Positions 17,030 to 24,942 of a DNA stretch of 64,000 nucleotides are shown in pieces. Origin of the DNA: Pantoea rodasii (GTDB lineage: Bacteria; Pseudomonadota; Gammaproteobacteria; Enterobacterales; Enterobacteriaceae); the NCBI RefSeq assembly GCF_002095465.1, contig NZ_MLFP01000003.1:248001-312000 (forward strand). The letters are read 5' to 3'. The position numbers and the translations under genes are program-made. The stretch's first letter is position 1. Each line of letters starts with the position of its first letter. The notes under the pieces are model-generated. The model saw only the letters and a program-made list of their open reading frames with translations. It had not been told where the DNA came from and did not search any database.

Positions 17030-17139
17030 ACTTGCATCGGGTAGATCCACGGATTTCACTGAGTCATAAGTTAAAAACATTTAGGCATTTGTCTCCTGGT
17101 CACCCATTGATTACTTTGGAGTTTTGCAGGAGAAAAGAG

Positions 17140-17851
17140 ATGACAGCATCCTCATTACCGGTCGCCGTCGTGACCGGGGGGTAACAGTGGCATTGGGCTT
17201 GAAACAGTGAAGTTGTTGGCAAGCGACCATCAGGTGTATGCCATAGGACGCAAACCGGCGACATTACAGGCGTTGGAAGCCCTGACCAATGTGGTGCCGG
17301 TGGCACTGGATATTACGGACTTCAGTGCACTTGCGACGTTCACTGCCTCCTTGCGTCAGGTGGATATTTTGGTGCATTCGGCCGCAATATCAGTTCCCAG
17401 CACCACCCTCGACGCCACGCCTGATCTGTGGCAACAACATTTGAACATCAACGTTGTGGCGCCTGCCGAACTGACGCGACAGTTGCTTCCCGCACTGCGG
17501 CAATCCCACGGCAAAGTGGTGTTTATTAATTCGGGTTCTGGCACGCTGGCATTGGCAGGTCATGTGGTGTATTCCGCATCGAAATTTGCCCTCACCGCGC
17601 TGGCGCATGCTCTTCGAACCGAAGAGAGTGAACACGGCGTGCGAGTTGCCACTGTCGCGCCGGGACCGACGGATACGCCCATGAACCAACGTTCACGTGA
17701 ACAGCAAGGTAACCTTGCCGCAATCGATCCACGGGACTATCTGGCGGCCGCATCGGTGGCTCGTGCTGTACGCTTTATCGTTGATAGCCCGGAAGATACC
17801 CAGATTGCCGATATTGTGGTGCGGCCACGGCGTGATAAGGCTCAGCGCTAG
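17140..17851 (+). pseudogene. SDR family oxidoreductase, frameshifted near the start by one extra G
   Basis: Short-chain dehydrogenase of about 236 residues. The true start is the ATG at 17140 (MTASSLPVAVVTGG) with AGGAG upstream, but a run of six Gs at 17175-17181 shifts the frame and causes an immediate stop. With five Gs the reading is TGGNSGIGLETVKLLA, the canonical cofactor motif. Downstream: VHSAAISVPS near residue 85, INSGSGTLALAG with the catalytic serine, and YSASKFALTALA with the Tyr-x3-Lys pair. Substrate unknown. The break is in a homopolymer and could be a sequencing error. Confidence 0.82.
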
Positions 17852-17942
17852 ATTTCAATTTTTTTAAATTTCTTAGCAATATTCTCATCGCTCATTCGTC
17901 TACTTCATCACAGGCCAACTTCGGCTACTGTAATGAGGAAGA

Positions 17943-18380
17943 ATGACAATGAGAGATTTTGATATGCACAGACATCACCGTGGTTCCCATTTTGGCGGTC
18001 ATCGCATGATAAAACCGCTGCTAATCGGCGTGGTGATTATCGCGGCGCTTGGACTGCTGGTGATGTCGTTGTGGAATGCCGTACTGCCCGCCATTATCGG
18101 CGTAAAGGCCATTGGCTTTTGGCAAGCGCTTGGGCTGTTGGTGTTGTGCCGCATCCTGTTTGGTGGTTTAGGTTTCCGTCCGGGTATGTTTGGCATGGCG
18201 CGACGTCGCATGCATGAACGCTGGATGCAAATGACGCCAGAACAGCGTGAAGAGTTTATGCAGCATCGCCGTGAACGTTCACATCGTGGGCGCCGCGACC
18301 GCTGTGACTGGCACGGCCGCCGCGATGAGGCTCGTTCACCCAACGGTGAAAACACGTCTAAACCCGCAGACGCAGAGTAA
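17943..18380 (+). CDS. Small two-segment membrane protein upstream of ECF sigma factor
   Basis: 145 residues. A His/Arg-rich N-terminus (DMHRHHRGSHFGGHRM) is followed by two hydrophobic segments at about residues 24-45 and 55-72, then a strongly basic, Arg/His-rich tail with MQMTPEQREEFMQHRRER. GAGGAAG precedes the ATG. The stop is six bases before the sigma factor start, so the two are one operon. It could be a membrane anchor or anti-sigma-like partner, or a metal-responsive sensor given the histidines, but no known anti-sigma domain (ZAS, FecR) is seen. Function inferred only from context. Confidence 0.7.
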   Translation: MTMRDFDMHRHHRGSHFGGHRMIKPLLIGVVIIAALGLLVMSLWNAVLPAIIGVKAIGFWQALGLLVLCRILFGGLGFRPGMFGMARRRMHERWMQMTPEQREEFMQHRRERSHRGRRDRCDWHGRRDEARSPNGENTSKPADAE

Positions 18381-18385
18381 CCCTG

Positions 18386-18934
18386 ATGGCGCAGGATTCA
18401 CTGCTGATCTCCGCGTTAAACGCCTGTCGGTCAACATTACGTGCATTTATTCGCGGCCGCACTTCGGTGCGTGAAGACGCCGACGATATCCTGCAGGAAG
18501 TGACTTACAAGCTGATGCAGGTGGAGCAACCGGTGGAAAATGTTGCGGCCTGGTTGTTCCGCGCCGCACGCAATGAAATGACCGACCGGGCACGTAAAAA
18601 GCGTGAGTTGCCGTTTGCCGATGTTTTTAGCGCTGATGATGAAACCGATTTTCCGGAAGACGAGCTGGCAGAAACGCTGTTTGGCGTACCGCAAACACCT
18701 GAAGATGAATATCTCAAAGCCATGTTGTGGGATGAACTGGAAGAAGCCCTGGCCGAGTTACCGGAAGTACAGCGCGATGTGTTCGAGAAGACTGAGTTGC
18801 TGGGTTACAGCTACAACGAGTTGGCCGAAGCGAGCGGGACCAGCGTACAGGCCCTGCTATCACGCAAACATAAGGCGGTGCTGGCCCTGCGTACGCGATT
18901 ACGCAGTCTGTATGACGCGCTCACCGTCGAATAA
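18386..18934 (+). CDS. ECF-type RNA polymerase sigma factor
   Basis: 182 residues with sigma region 2 at about 15-75 (EDADDILQEVTYKLMQ, AAWLFRAARNEMTDRARKK) and region 4 at about 120-175 (LPEVQRDVFEKTELLGYSY, ASGTSVQALLSRKHKA). These are clear sigma-70 region 2.2-2.4 and 4.2 features. Regions 1 and 3 are missing as in all ECF factors. It is coupled to the small membrane protein upstream and ends at a hairpin. It is not a FecI type, since no FecR lies nearby, although a TonB receptor is 2 kb away. The target regulon is not visible. Confidence 0.88.
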   Translation: MAQDSLLISALNACRSTLRAFIRGRTSVREDADDILQEVTYKLMQVEQPVENVAAWLFRAARNEMTDRARKKRELPFADVFSADDETDFPEDELAETLFGVPQTPEDEYLKAMLWDELEEALAELPEVQRDVFEKTELLGYSYNELAEASGTSVQALLSRKHKAVLALRTRLRSLYDALTVE

Positions 18935-18949
18935 GTGATTAACCTGTCG

Positions 18950-18969
18950 AGGCGGCCCTTAGGCCGCCT
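18950..18969. terminator. Intergenic hairpin between convergent sigma and MBL genes
   Basis: Perfect 8-bp stem AGGCGGCC/GGCCGCCT with a CTTA loop. Poor T-tracts; probably terminates from both sides. Confidence 0.6.
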
Positions 18970-18996
18970 GCAAAATAACTGCTCACAACAATGTAT

Positions 18997-20073
18997 TCAC
19001 CACCAGGCTGCTTCTTCCTGAGGCTGCAGAATATTCACGCCCTGCCCGATTTTAGGCAGAGACAATTTGATCTGCTGTTCACGCGCCAGCGCCACGATCT
19101 GCTTGAAAGGGTCGTTCCAATGATGGAAAGCCAAATCAAAGGCCGCGTTGTGAATGGGCAATAACCATTTCCCCTGCAAATCCTGAAAGGCGCGAAGAGT
19201 ATCGCTGGGCAACATATGGATATCGGCCCAGCGGCTGTCGTACGCCCCGTTCTCCAGGCAGGCAACGTCAAAGGGGCCATATTTTTGACCAATCTCTTTG
19301 AAGCCGGGGAAATAACCGGAATCACCGCCAAAGAACAGACGAAATTCGTCGCTGATAATACTCCACGAGCACCATAACCGTTTATTACTATCAAACAGTC
19401 CACGGCCAGAAAAATGTTGCGCGGGCGTAGAGACAAAATGCAGTGCCCCAATATCGACGGACTGCCACCAATCCAGCTGCGTGATTTTCTCTTGCGCCAC
19501 GCCCCATTTCACCAGTAAATCTCCCACGCCCAACGGCGTCAGGAAATAACGTACGCGATCTTTTAGCTGCATTATCGTTTGGTAATCGAGGTGATCGTAA
19601 TGATCGTGCGACAAAATGATCCCTTCAATTGGCGGCAGCGCGTCCAACTCAATCGGTGCAGGCTGAAAACGTTTGGGACCTAACCACTGGAATGGGGAAG
19701 CGCGCAGAGTAAAGACCGGATCGGTCAGCCAATATTTGCCTTGCAGTTTTAACAATAACGATGAGTGTCCCAAACGAAATACGCTGTTATCCGCTGCATC
19801 GGCAAGCGTCTGAGCAGTGATATTCAGCACGGGTAAGGTCTGCGCAGGCACGCTCTCTTTGGGTTTATTAAACGCCAGATCCCAAAACATCTTCACATAA
19901 TCGCTGACTTTCAACGACTGGCGCGGAGCGACATTAGCAAAGCGTTTCCCATCAAACTGCGGGGACTGTGGGTAGCCTTTGAGGGTGCAACGGGAAATGC
20001 TGGAGCAATTCAACATTGATCTTTTACCTGTCGACATAGATGCTTCAGAATAACGACTTTTGATGAATGCCAT
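18997..20073 (-). CDS. MBL-fold metallo-hydrolase (RomA/NAPE-PLD-like)
   Basis: Up to 358 residues of the metallo-beta-lactamase fold. Zinc motif HDHYDHLD near residue 155, PAQHFSGR near 218, FFGGDSGYFPG near 250 and a late LPIHNAAFDLAFHHW. These match the RomA / N-acyl-phosphatidylethanolamine phospholipase D-like branch. The start is unsure: the ATG at 20073 has no good ribosome site, and ATG 20037 is an alternative. The N-terminal 35 residues look poorly conserved. Likely soluble; substrate unknown. Confidence 0.8.
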   Translation of the reverse strand: MAFIKSRYSEASMSTGKRSMLNCSSISRCTLKGYPQSPQFDGKRFANVAPRQSLKVSDYVKMFWDLAFNKPKESVPAQTLPVLNITAQTLADAADNSVFRLGHSSLLLKLQGKYWLTDPVFTLRASPFQWLGPKRFQPAPIELDALPPIEGIILSHDHYDHLDYQTIMQLKDRVRYFLTPLGVGDLLVKWGVAQEKITQLDWWQSVDIGALHFVSTPAQHFSGRGLFDSNKRLWCSWSIISDEFRLFFGGDSGYFPGFKEIGQKYGPFDVACLENGAYDSRWADIHMLPSDTLRAFQDLQGKWLLPIHNAAFDLAFHHWNDPFKQIVALAREQQIKLSLPKIGQGVNILQPQEEAAWW

Positions 20074-20171
20074 AGGACATTAAGGGCGGTCTTGCCAAAA
20101 ATCGCCCTTACAGATGAGAATTAGGCTCGCCAGGACTAAAGTGCCTGTTTACATTGATTTCACGGGGAAAA

Positions 20172-20504
20172 ATGAAACCATTATTTGTTTACGGCACCCT
20201 ACAACCGGGCCAATCAAATGCACACATACTGGAAAGCATCGGCGGCGAGTGGTTAGCCGGTAGCGTCAACGGCGTGTACTATGCGCGTGGCTGGGGACTC
20301 GCAGCAGACTTTCCAGGTATCGTATTGCATAACGACGCCCCGCCGGTGAACGGCTACCTGTTCTTCTCGGCACGTCTTCCCGACTATTGGCCGATGCTAG
20401 ACGAGTTTGAAGGCGGTTACGACCGTGTCGAAGTTGACGTCACTTCCCTCGAGGGTGAAAAAATTACCGCGTGGATTTACCAGCTTCAGCCACCGCAGGC
20501 GTGA
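20172..20504 (+). CDS. Gamma-glutamylcyclotransferase family protein (YtfP/GGACT-like)
   Basis: 110 residues from the ATG at 20172 with ACGGGGA upstream. The N-terminal substrate-loop motif LFVYGTLQPGQSNA is diagnostic, and the catalytic-type glutamate lies in MLDEFEGGYDR near residue 78. Members cyclise gamma-glutamyl amines to 5-oxoproline; exact substrate unknown. The 3' end overlaps the convergent LLM flavoprotein gene by 41 bp. Confidence 0.85.
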   Translation: MKPLFVYGTLQPGQSNAHILESIGGEWLAGSVNGVYYARGWGLAADFPGIVLHNDAPPVNGYLFFSARLPDYWPMLDEFEGGYDRVEVDVTSLEGEKITAWIYQLQPPQA

Positions 20505-21531
20505 GCACGGCTTTAGGCTTCCATCCCAGCGCGGGCGCCACGCCAACGATGAAATCTCTGATTATCTGACTGTACTCCTCGTTGGAGAACTCATACGGCA
20601 GTTCCACGCGAAACTCATCGACCTCGCGCAAAATCGGATCGTTGATTAACTGCGCGACGATTTCCTCGCTGCTTCCCACAATATCCTGAGAAAAAAGAAT
20701 GCGTCTGGGACCTTGCGGTTCCAGCGTGCGCTGATGGCGGCTGGCGGCGAAATCCTGATAACGCTTGATGGTTGCAGGGCTCGCGCTATCCGTAGGAATG
20801 ATCACCCGCCCGGCAGCAATGCGCGGCTGACGTTCTGCCTGATCGGGCCAGTGCTGGCGAAAGGTGTTTATCAACGCCAGCTGGGCCTGGTGGTAATCAA
20901 GGCTCACTTCTGCCGAGGTTAAATTACCGATCAATAAATTGAATTGATTCTCTGCCGCCCACTGAATTGACCGATGGGAATGACCACCGTACCACAGCCG
21001 ATCTTTCAGGCCCGGCGATGGCGGCTGCACACGAGGTCGTTGACGATTGCCAGGCGAAATAACGTAGGTCTCATCATCGCCAAAATAGCGGCCACTGAGA
21101 TTTTGCTGCAATCGTTTCAGGCGTGCATAACTGAAGTCCTGCTGCCGCCAGTCACCATGGAAAACATCATCACCAATGAGCTCAACGTGATTAGGTGTGC
21201 CCGCGCTTAATCCAACATTGAGCCGCCCAGCGGCTAACACATCAACGGTTAGCAGATCCTCCGCCAGGCGAAACGGGCTTTCAAAGCCCATCTGAATCAC
21301 CGCGCTGCCCAGTTCAATTTGCTGGGTACGCTGTGTGGCGGCCGCCAGGAACACGCTGGCGGAAGAAACGCCGTGTTCCAGATGCCGCTGCCGAACCCAC
21401 GCGCCGTTGTAACCCAGCGCCTCACCCAGGGAAATTAATTGCAGCGTTTCTTCCAGCCCCTGATGTGGGGCGTCATCCGCATAATTACCCGGAGTGAGAA
21501 ATGAAAGATGAGAAATATTAACTGTCGACAT
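20464..21531 (-). CDS. LLM class flavin-dependent oxidoreductase
   Basis: 355-residue bacterial-luciferase-like monooxygenase from the ATG at 21531 (MSTVNISHLSFLTPGNY), which has AGGA seven bases upstream. TIM-barrel F420/FMN-type features are seen: LGYNGAWVRQRHLEHG near residue 45, LSAGTPNHVELIGDD near 120, and RLWYGGHSHRSIQWAAEN near 195. It lies alone between convergent and same-strand genes. Partner flavin reductase and substrate are not visible. The annotation as a luciferase-like enzyme is firm, the specific reaction is not. Confidence 0.85.
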   Translation of the reverse strand: MSTVNISHLSFLTPGNYADDAPHQGLEETLQLISLGEALGYNGAWVRQRHLEHGVSSASVFLAAATQRTQQIELGSAVIQMGFESPFRLAEDLLTVDVLAAGRLNVGLSAGTPNHVELIGDDVFHGDWRQQDFSYARLKRLQQNLSGRYFGDDETYVISPGNRQRPRVQPPSPGLKDRLWYGGHSHRSIQWAAENQFNLLIGNLTSAEVSLDYHQAQLALINTFRQHWPDQAERQPRIAAGRVIIPTDSASPATIKRYQDFAASRHQRTLEPQGPRRILFSQDIVGSSEEIVAQLINDPILREVDEFRVELPYEFSNEEYSQIIRDFIVGVAPALGWKPKAVLTPAVAEAGKSTR

Positions 21532-21633
21532 CGGCTTATCCTGTTCATCCTGATGACGCAAAGTATGGCGGCTACGGATGGCCGGAAGAAATAAGCGATT
21601 CGGCACTGGTTATCTGATTAATACCTATACCTG

Positions 21634-22530
21634 TTAATCAACCATTCCGGTATTGACCCGTTTGCCTATCTCTTTCAGTTGTGAATACTTCTCCAGTAAT
21701 GACGGGCCATCATCCAGGCTCATGGCAAACATCCATAAATAGGTCATCACCGAGTAAATATGGCCCGCGCTCATACCGCCTTTCAACGCCATCACACTGA
21801 TGGTGACACCAAATAGCAGTGCGGAGGCAACACCAATCGATAAATAGCCTATCGCTTCGCGGTCCGACAAACGGATCCTCACCTGCGCCAGGAAGTGATA
21901 ATGGCGATGCAGTTTCTGTTCCCCAGCGGTGCTGACGAATCCGACTTCTCGCTCTAAGCGGTCGTTCATTCGCCCAATAAGCGATTCATTTTTACGTGTA
22001 TAGCTGGGTAAAAACCCCGCAAACAGCAGCAACACGGCAAGACATGCCAATCCAGCCCAAGGTTCTATGGTGAGTAACATCACCACTGCGCCACACATTG
22101 AAGCCACCGACGTGATCAACATCGGGAGATGAGTTTCAAAGAAGTCGACAAACTGACGTGACAACGTCACTCTAGCGGCAATGGCCGAGTGGCTATGTGC
22201 CTCTTCACGCTGAGCAAGAATGACTGGCACGGCTAAGCCCGCGTAGATACGCGCAAAGGTGCGGGTGTCCATGGTGCGACGTGCGGCACCGATGACCCAC
22301 ATAACCAGCACCAAACAGGCATAAAATAGCCCGTGCAGTGCATTTCCCTGGGTGATGGCGTTGATGGCGAAACCCGCCAGTAAAGGATAAAGCAGGTAGA
22401 CAACGTTTTCGGCAATCACCAACATCAGTGTTAGCAGCAATTTTCGCTTGTGACGTTTCGCCAGCACTTTCAAGGTATTAAGAGCGCTGCGTGAGGCCAC
22501 GCTTGGTATATTTTCAGGTATGATTTGCAT
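21634..22530 (-). CDS. ABC transporter six-transmembrane domain protein lacking an ATPase domain
   Basis: 298 residues with about six hydrophobic segments (including LLLTLMLVIAENVVYLLYPL near 32-51 and LITSVASMCGAVVMLL near 137-152) resembling the exporter-type membrane domain of ABC half-transporters. No Walker A, signature or Walker B follows, and the gene ends cleanly at MVD. Half-transporters usually have about 580 residues, so the ATPase half is either separate or absent. It diverges from a TetR gene with two shared palindromes between them, implying direct regulation by it. Confidence 0.8.
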   Translation of the reverse strand: MQIIPENIPSVASRSALNTLKVLAKRHKRKLLLTLMLVIAENVVYLLYPLLAGFAINAITQGNALHGLFYACLVLVMWVIGAARRTMDTRTFARIYAGLAVPVILAQREEAHSHSAIAARVTLSRQFVDFFETHLPMLITSVASMCGAVVMLLTIEPWAGLACLAVLLLFAGFLPSYTRKNESLIGRMNDRLEREVGFVSTAGEQKLHRHYHFLAQVRIRLSDREAIGYLSIGVASALLFGVTISVMALKGGMSAGHIYSVMTYLWMFAMSLDDGPSLLEKYSQLKEIGKRVNTGMVD

Positions 22531-22552
22531 AAGATTAAGTTTGAAAGAATAA

Positions 22553-22604
22553 TTTTGAGCGGTTGCTCAAAAGTGGCGAAAGTGTATTTGAGCACTTGCT
22601 CAAA
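22553..22604. promoter_or_regulatory. Pair of TetR-type palindromic operators
   Basis: Two palindromes share the pattern TTTGAGC-N4-GCTCAAA: TTTTGAGC/GCTCAAAA at 22553-22572 and TTTGAGC/GCTCAAA at 22587-22604. Their centres are 33 bp apart, close to three helical turns, between the ABC membrane protein and the divergent TetR gene. Confidence 0.8.
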
Positions 22605-22621
22605 GTCAACGGTAGGTGGTT

Positions 22622-23194
22622 ATGAAAGAAACAGCGGCGGAGTTGCGCGACAAGATCCTCGATACTGCGGTGGCGCTTTTTATTGAGCGAGGTTTGGAAA
22701 ATGTGAAGACTCGCGAGCTGACCACGCAGTTAGGCTTGTCGCGCAGTCATATCTATCATTACTTTTCGGATTGGGCGTCGTTGAGCCTGGAAGCCTGCGC
22801 GCGCTTTGCGCAAAAGGACCTGCAGGAATTTACGCAGCAAATTGGCCAACTGCTTTTTGCCGAGCGGTTGGAAGCATTCATTACCAATTATCTGCCCCTT
22901 GAACCGGACGCCGTGTGGCAGCTGTACAGCTCGCTCTGGCGTAAAGCCACGACGGAAGCCGCCTATGCCGAACTGGCCACCCAGGTTACGCAACAGTGGC
23001 AGTCATTAATGACCGGTATCATTCGTGAAGGGATAAGTGCTGGGGTTTTTCGTGCCACCGATGCAGAACAGGTGGCGCGTCAGTTGAGCGCGATGCTGAA
23101 CGGCTATGCGGATTTATTGATTGTGGTTCAGGAAGCTGAAGCGCGGGAACAGGCGATTAGCGATCTGCATGCCTTTATTAAACTCGCGCTTTAA
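22622..23194 (+). CDS. TetR/AcrR family transcriptional regulator
   Basis: 190 residues from the ATG at 22622, with AGGTGG just upstream. Helix-turn-helix at about residues 10-55 (ALFIERGLENVKTRELTTQ, LGLSRSHIYHYFSDWASL) and a C-terminal TetR_C-like domain. It very probably represses itself and the divergent ABC membrane protein through the paired palindromes at 22553-22604. Its ligand is unknown but may be the substrate handled by that membrane protein. Confidence 0.88.
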   Translation: MKETAAELRDKILDTAVALFIERGLENVKTRELTTQLGLSRSHIYHYFSDWASLSLEACARFAQKDLQEFTQQIGQLLFAERLEAFITNYLPLEPDAVWQLYSSLWRKATTEAAYAELATQVTQQWQSLMTGIIREGISAGVFRATDAEQVARQLSAMLNGYADLLIVVQEAEAREQAISDLHAFIKLAL

Positions 23195-23213
23195 TTTAGG
23201 TCGTTATTTTGTT

Positions 23214-23420
23214 TTAGGACGCTGTGACTGACGTGTCCGATTTGGCGACAAAATACTGCTCGTGTTTATCAATAGTGACACCGCGTTCGCGCCAGTAAGC
23301 GGCCATATTGAAGAACGCATCGCTGGTTAAATTGAAGCCAATGATAACCGAAGGGTGCTTACCACTACTGAGAAACGCGTTTAACTGTTCCATATTTAAC
23401 GCTTTAACAGACTCCATCAT
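23214..23420 (-). CDS. Hypothetical small protein, 68 residues
   Basis: Short soluble protein with a good GGGAG ribosome site before paired ATGs at 23420 and 23417. Contains GFNLTSDAFFNMAAYWRERG, which looks like a compact mixed fold. No known domain is recognised. A 15-bp perfect inverted repeat sits 15 bp upstream of the start, in its leader or promoter. It converges on the TetR gene. Confidence 0.6.
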   Translation of the reverse strand: MMESVKALNMEQLNAFLSSGKHPSVIIGFNLTSDAFFNMAAYWRERGVTIDKHEQYFVAKSDTSVTAS

Positions 23421-23434
23421 CTTCTCCCGATCTA

Positions 23435-23470
23435 TAACAAGATAATCTGCATCAACAGATTATCTTGTTA
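23435..23470. promoter_or_regulatory. Perfect 15-bp inverted repeat upstream of small gene
   Basis: TAACAAGATAATCTG at 23435-23449 and its exact complement at 23456-23470 flank CATCAA. It lies just upstream of the ribosome site of the minus-strand small gene. It could be an operator or an RNA hairpin near the start. Further upstream, 23471-23768, only AT-rich DNA is seen, without a convincing gene. Confidence 0.6.
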
Positions 23471-23768
23471 GTCGCCTGGTGCACAATGCAGTTATATTAA
23501 TATTACAGTTTGCGATAAATCCCATGACGGATGCGTGCAACTCGCAACTAAACCCGCAGTTTACCTGCTTAATGAGATCGATCTCAGCACATAAAAGTGT
23601 GATCTATCTGCTAAGCGAAGCGAAAAGGTGTGATTTTACTGAATGGTTTCTTGATGGATATATCAGCAACCCACAATGTAAATAACCGGTATTAATTACA
23701 ATTTGCTATGAGTTAGCGAATTTTTGTACTGGGCAAATTTCAAGCGAACGCACCGACGGTGGATGTAC

Positions 23769-23784
23769 AGACGTCCAGACGTAT
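23769..23784. promoter_or_regulatory. Tandem MetJ boxes upstream of metQ
   Basis: AGACGTCC AGACGTAT: two adjacent 8-bp met boxes (consensus AGACGTCT), 40 bp upstream of the MetQ start. This predicts methionine/SAM repression by MetJ. Confidence 0.85.
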
Positions 23785-23824
23785 ATTATAGTCGGTCCCC
23801 TACGTTACTTAGGGGCCTGTTGCC

Positions 23825-24625
23825 ATGAACAAATTACTCGTTACCACCCTGCTTGCTGCTGCAGTTTCACTGCTCAGCGCCTGCGATAACAACAAAGATA
23901 ACGCGATCAAAGTCGCGATTAATACCGGTCCTGACGAAGCGCTCTGGCAAACCGTTAAACAGGTCGCTCATGACAAATATGATCTGGATGTGGATGTGGT
24001 TGCGTTCAACGATTACGTGCAGCCAAACGAAGCGCTGTTCAACAAAGATGTCGATGCCAACGCTTTCCAAAGCCTGCCTTATCTGGCAATGCAGACTAAA
24101 GAGCGTGGCTATAAGTTCGCGGTCGTCACTAACACGTTTGTATTTCCGATTGCCGGCTATTCCCGCAAAATAAAAGCCCTGAATGCACTGCCGGATGGCG
24201 CGACCATCACCATTTCTAACGAAGCCACCACCCTTGGCCGTAGCCTGCTGCTGTTGCAAGCTCAGGGACTAATAAAAGTGAAACCGGAAGCTGGCCTGCT
24301 GCCAACCTCACTGGATATCATCGATAACCCTAAGAAGCTGAAAATTGTTGAAGTGGATACACCGCAACTGGCGCGTACGCTTGACGATCCACAGGTTTAT
24401 ATTTCCATCATTAACAACAACTTTGCCGCGCTGGTTAACCTTTCCGCGTCTAAAGATGGCATGTTTATGGAAGGTAAAGCGTCGCCATACGTTAATGCGA
24501 TCGTGGCGCGTGAAGACAACAAAGACAGTGCCAATGTGCAGAAGTTGAAAGAAGCGTTCCAGTCACAGGCCGTGCTGGATAAAGCGAACGAAATCTACAA
24601 AGGCGATATCATTAAAGGCTGGTAA
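23825..24625 (+). CDS. metQ: Methionine-binding lipoprotein (MetQ/NlpA family)
   Basis: 266-residue periplasmic lipoprotein. Lipobox LLSAC with the lipidated cysteine near residue 20. The body matches the NlpA family: NAFQSLPYLAMQTKERGYK, SNEATTLGRSLLLLQ, and TPQLARTLDDP. It binds methionine for the MetNI importer. MetN and MetI are not adjacent, so this is a stand-alone copy. Tandem MetJ boxes before it support a methionine role. A rho-independent terminator follows at once. A GC hairpin at 23794-23816 overlaps the likely ribosome site. Confidence 0.88.
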   Translation: MNKLLVTTLLAAAVSLLSACDNNKDNAIKVAINTGPDEALWQTVKQVAHDKYDLDVDVVAFNDYVQPNEALFNKDVDANAFQSLPYLAMQTKERGYKFAVVTNTFVFPIAGYSRKIKALNALPDGATITISNEATTLGRSLLLLQAQGLIKVKPEAGLLPTSLDIIDNPKKLKIVEVDTPQLARTLDDPQVYISIINNNFAALVNLSASKDGMFMEGKASPYVNAIVAREDNKDSANVQKLKEAFQSQAVLDKANEIYKGDIIKGW

Positions 24626-24638
24626 TAACATCTCAACG

Positions 24639-24672
24639 AGCCGCGCATTAACCTTTGGCGCGGCTTTCTTTA
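24639..24672 (+). terminator. Rho-independent terminator of metQ
   Basis: AGCCGCGC at 24639-24646 pairs with GCGCGGCT at 24658-24665, followed by TTCTTT. The remaining gap to kup (24673-24942) holds only promoter-like AT-rich sequence. Confidence 0.8.
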
Positions 24673-24942
24673 ACTCTTGATACACCCCTTCCTCTCTCTT
24701 CTTGTCTCTATAATATCTTTAGCCATGTTGTGATGACTGCTTATCATTTTTGCGCACAGTACTGTCTATTCTGAGTTTAAAAAACAAACCGCCGTATAAA
24801 AATGTCGTAAAAATATTGCTGTCAGGCGTAAAAATGCAGTGCATAAAACCACCATCCGCTATTAACCGATGGGGTAAACAGGTATGTTCGCCGTCACAGA
24901 CACAGCCATCGCCGTTCCACGCTGATAAGAAACAGGAAATTT

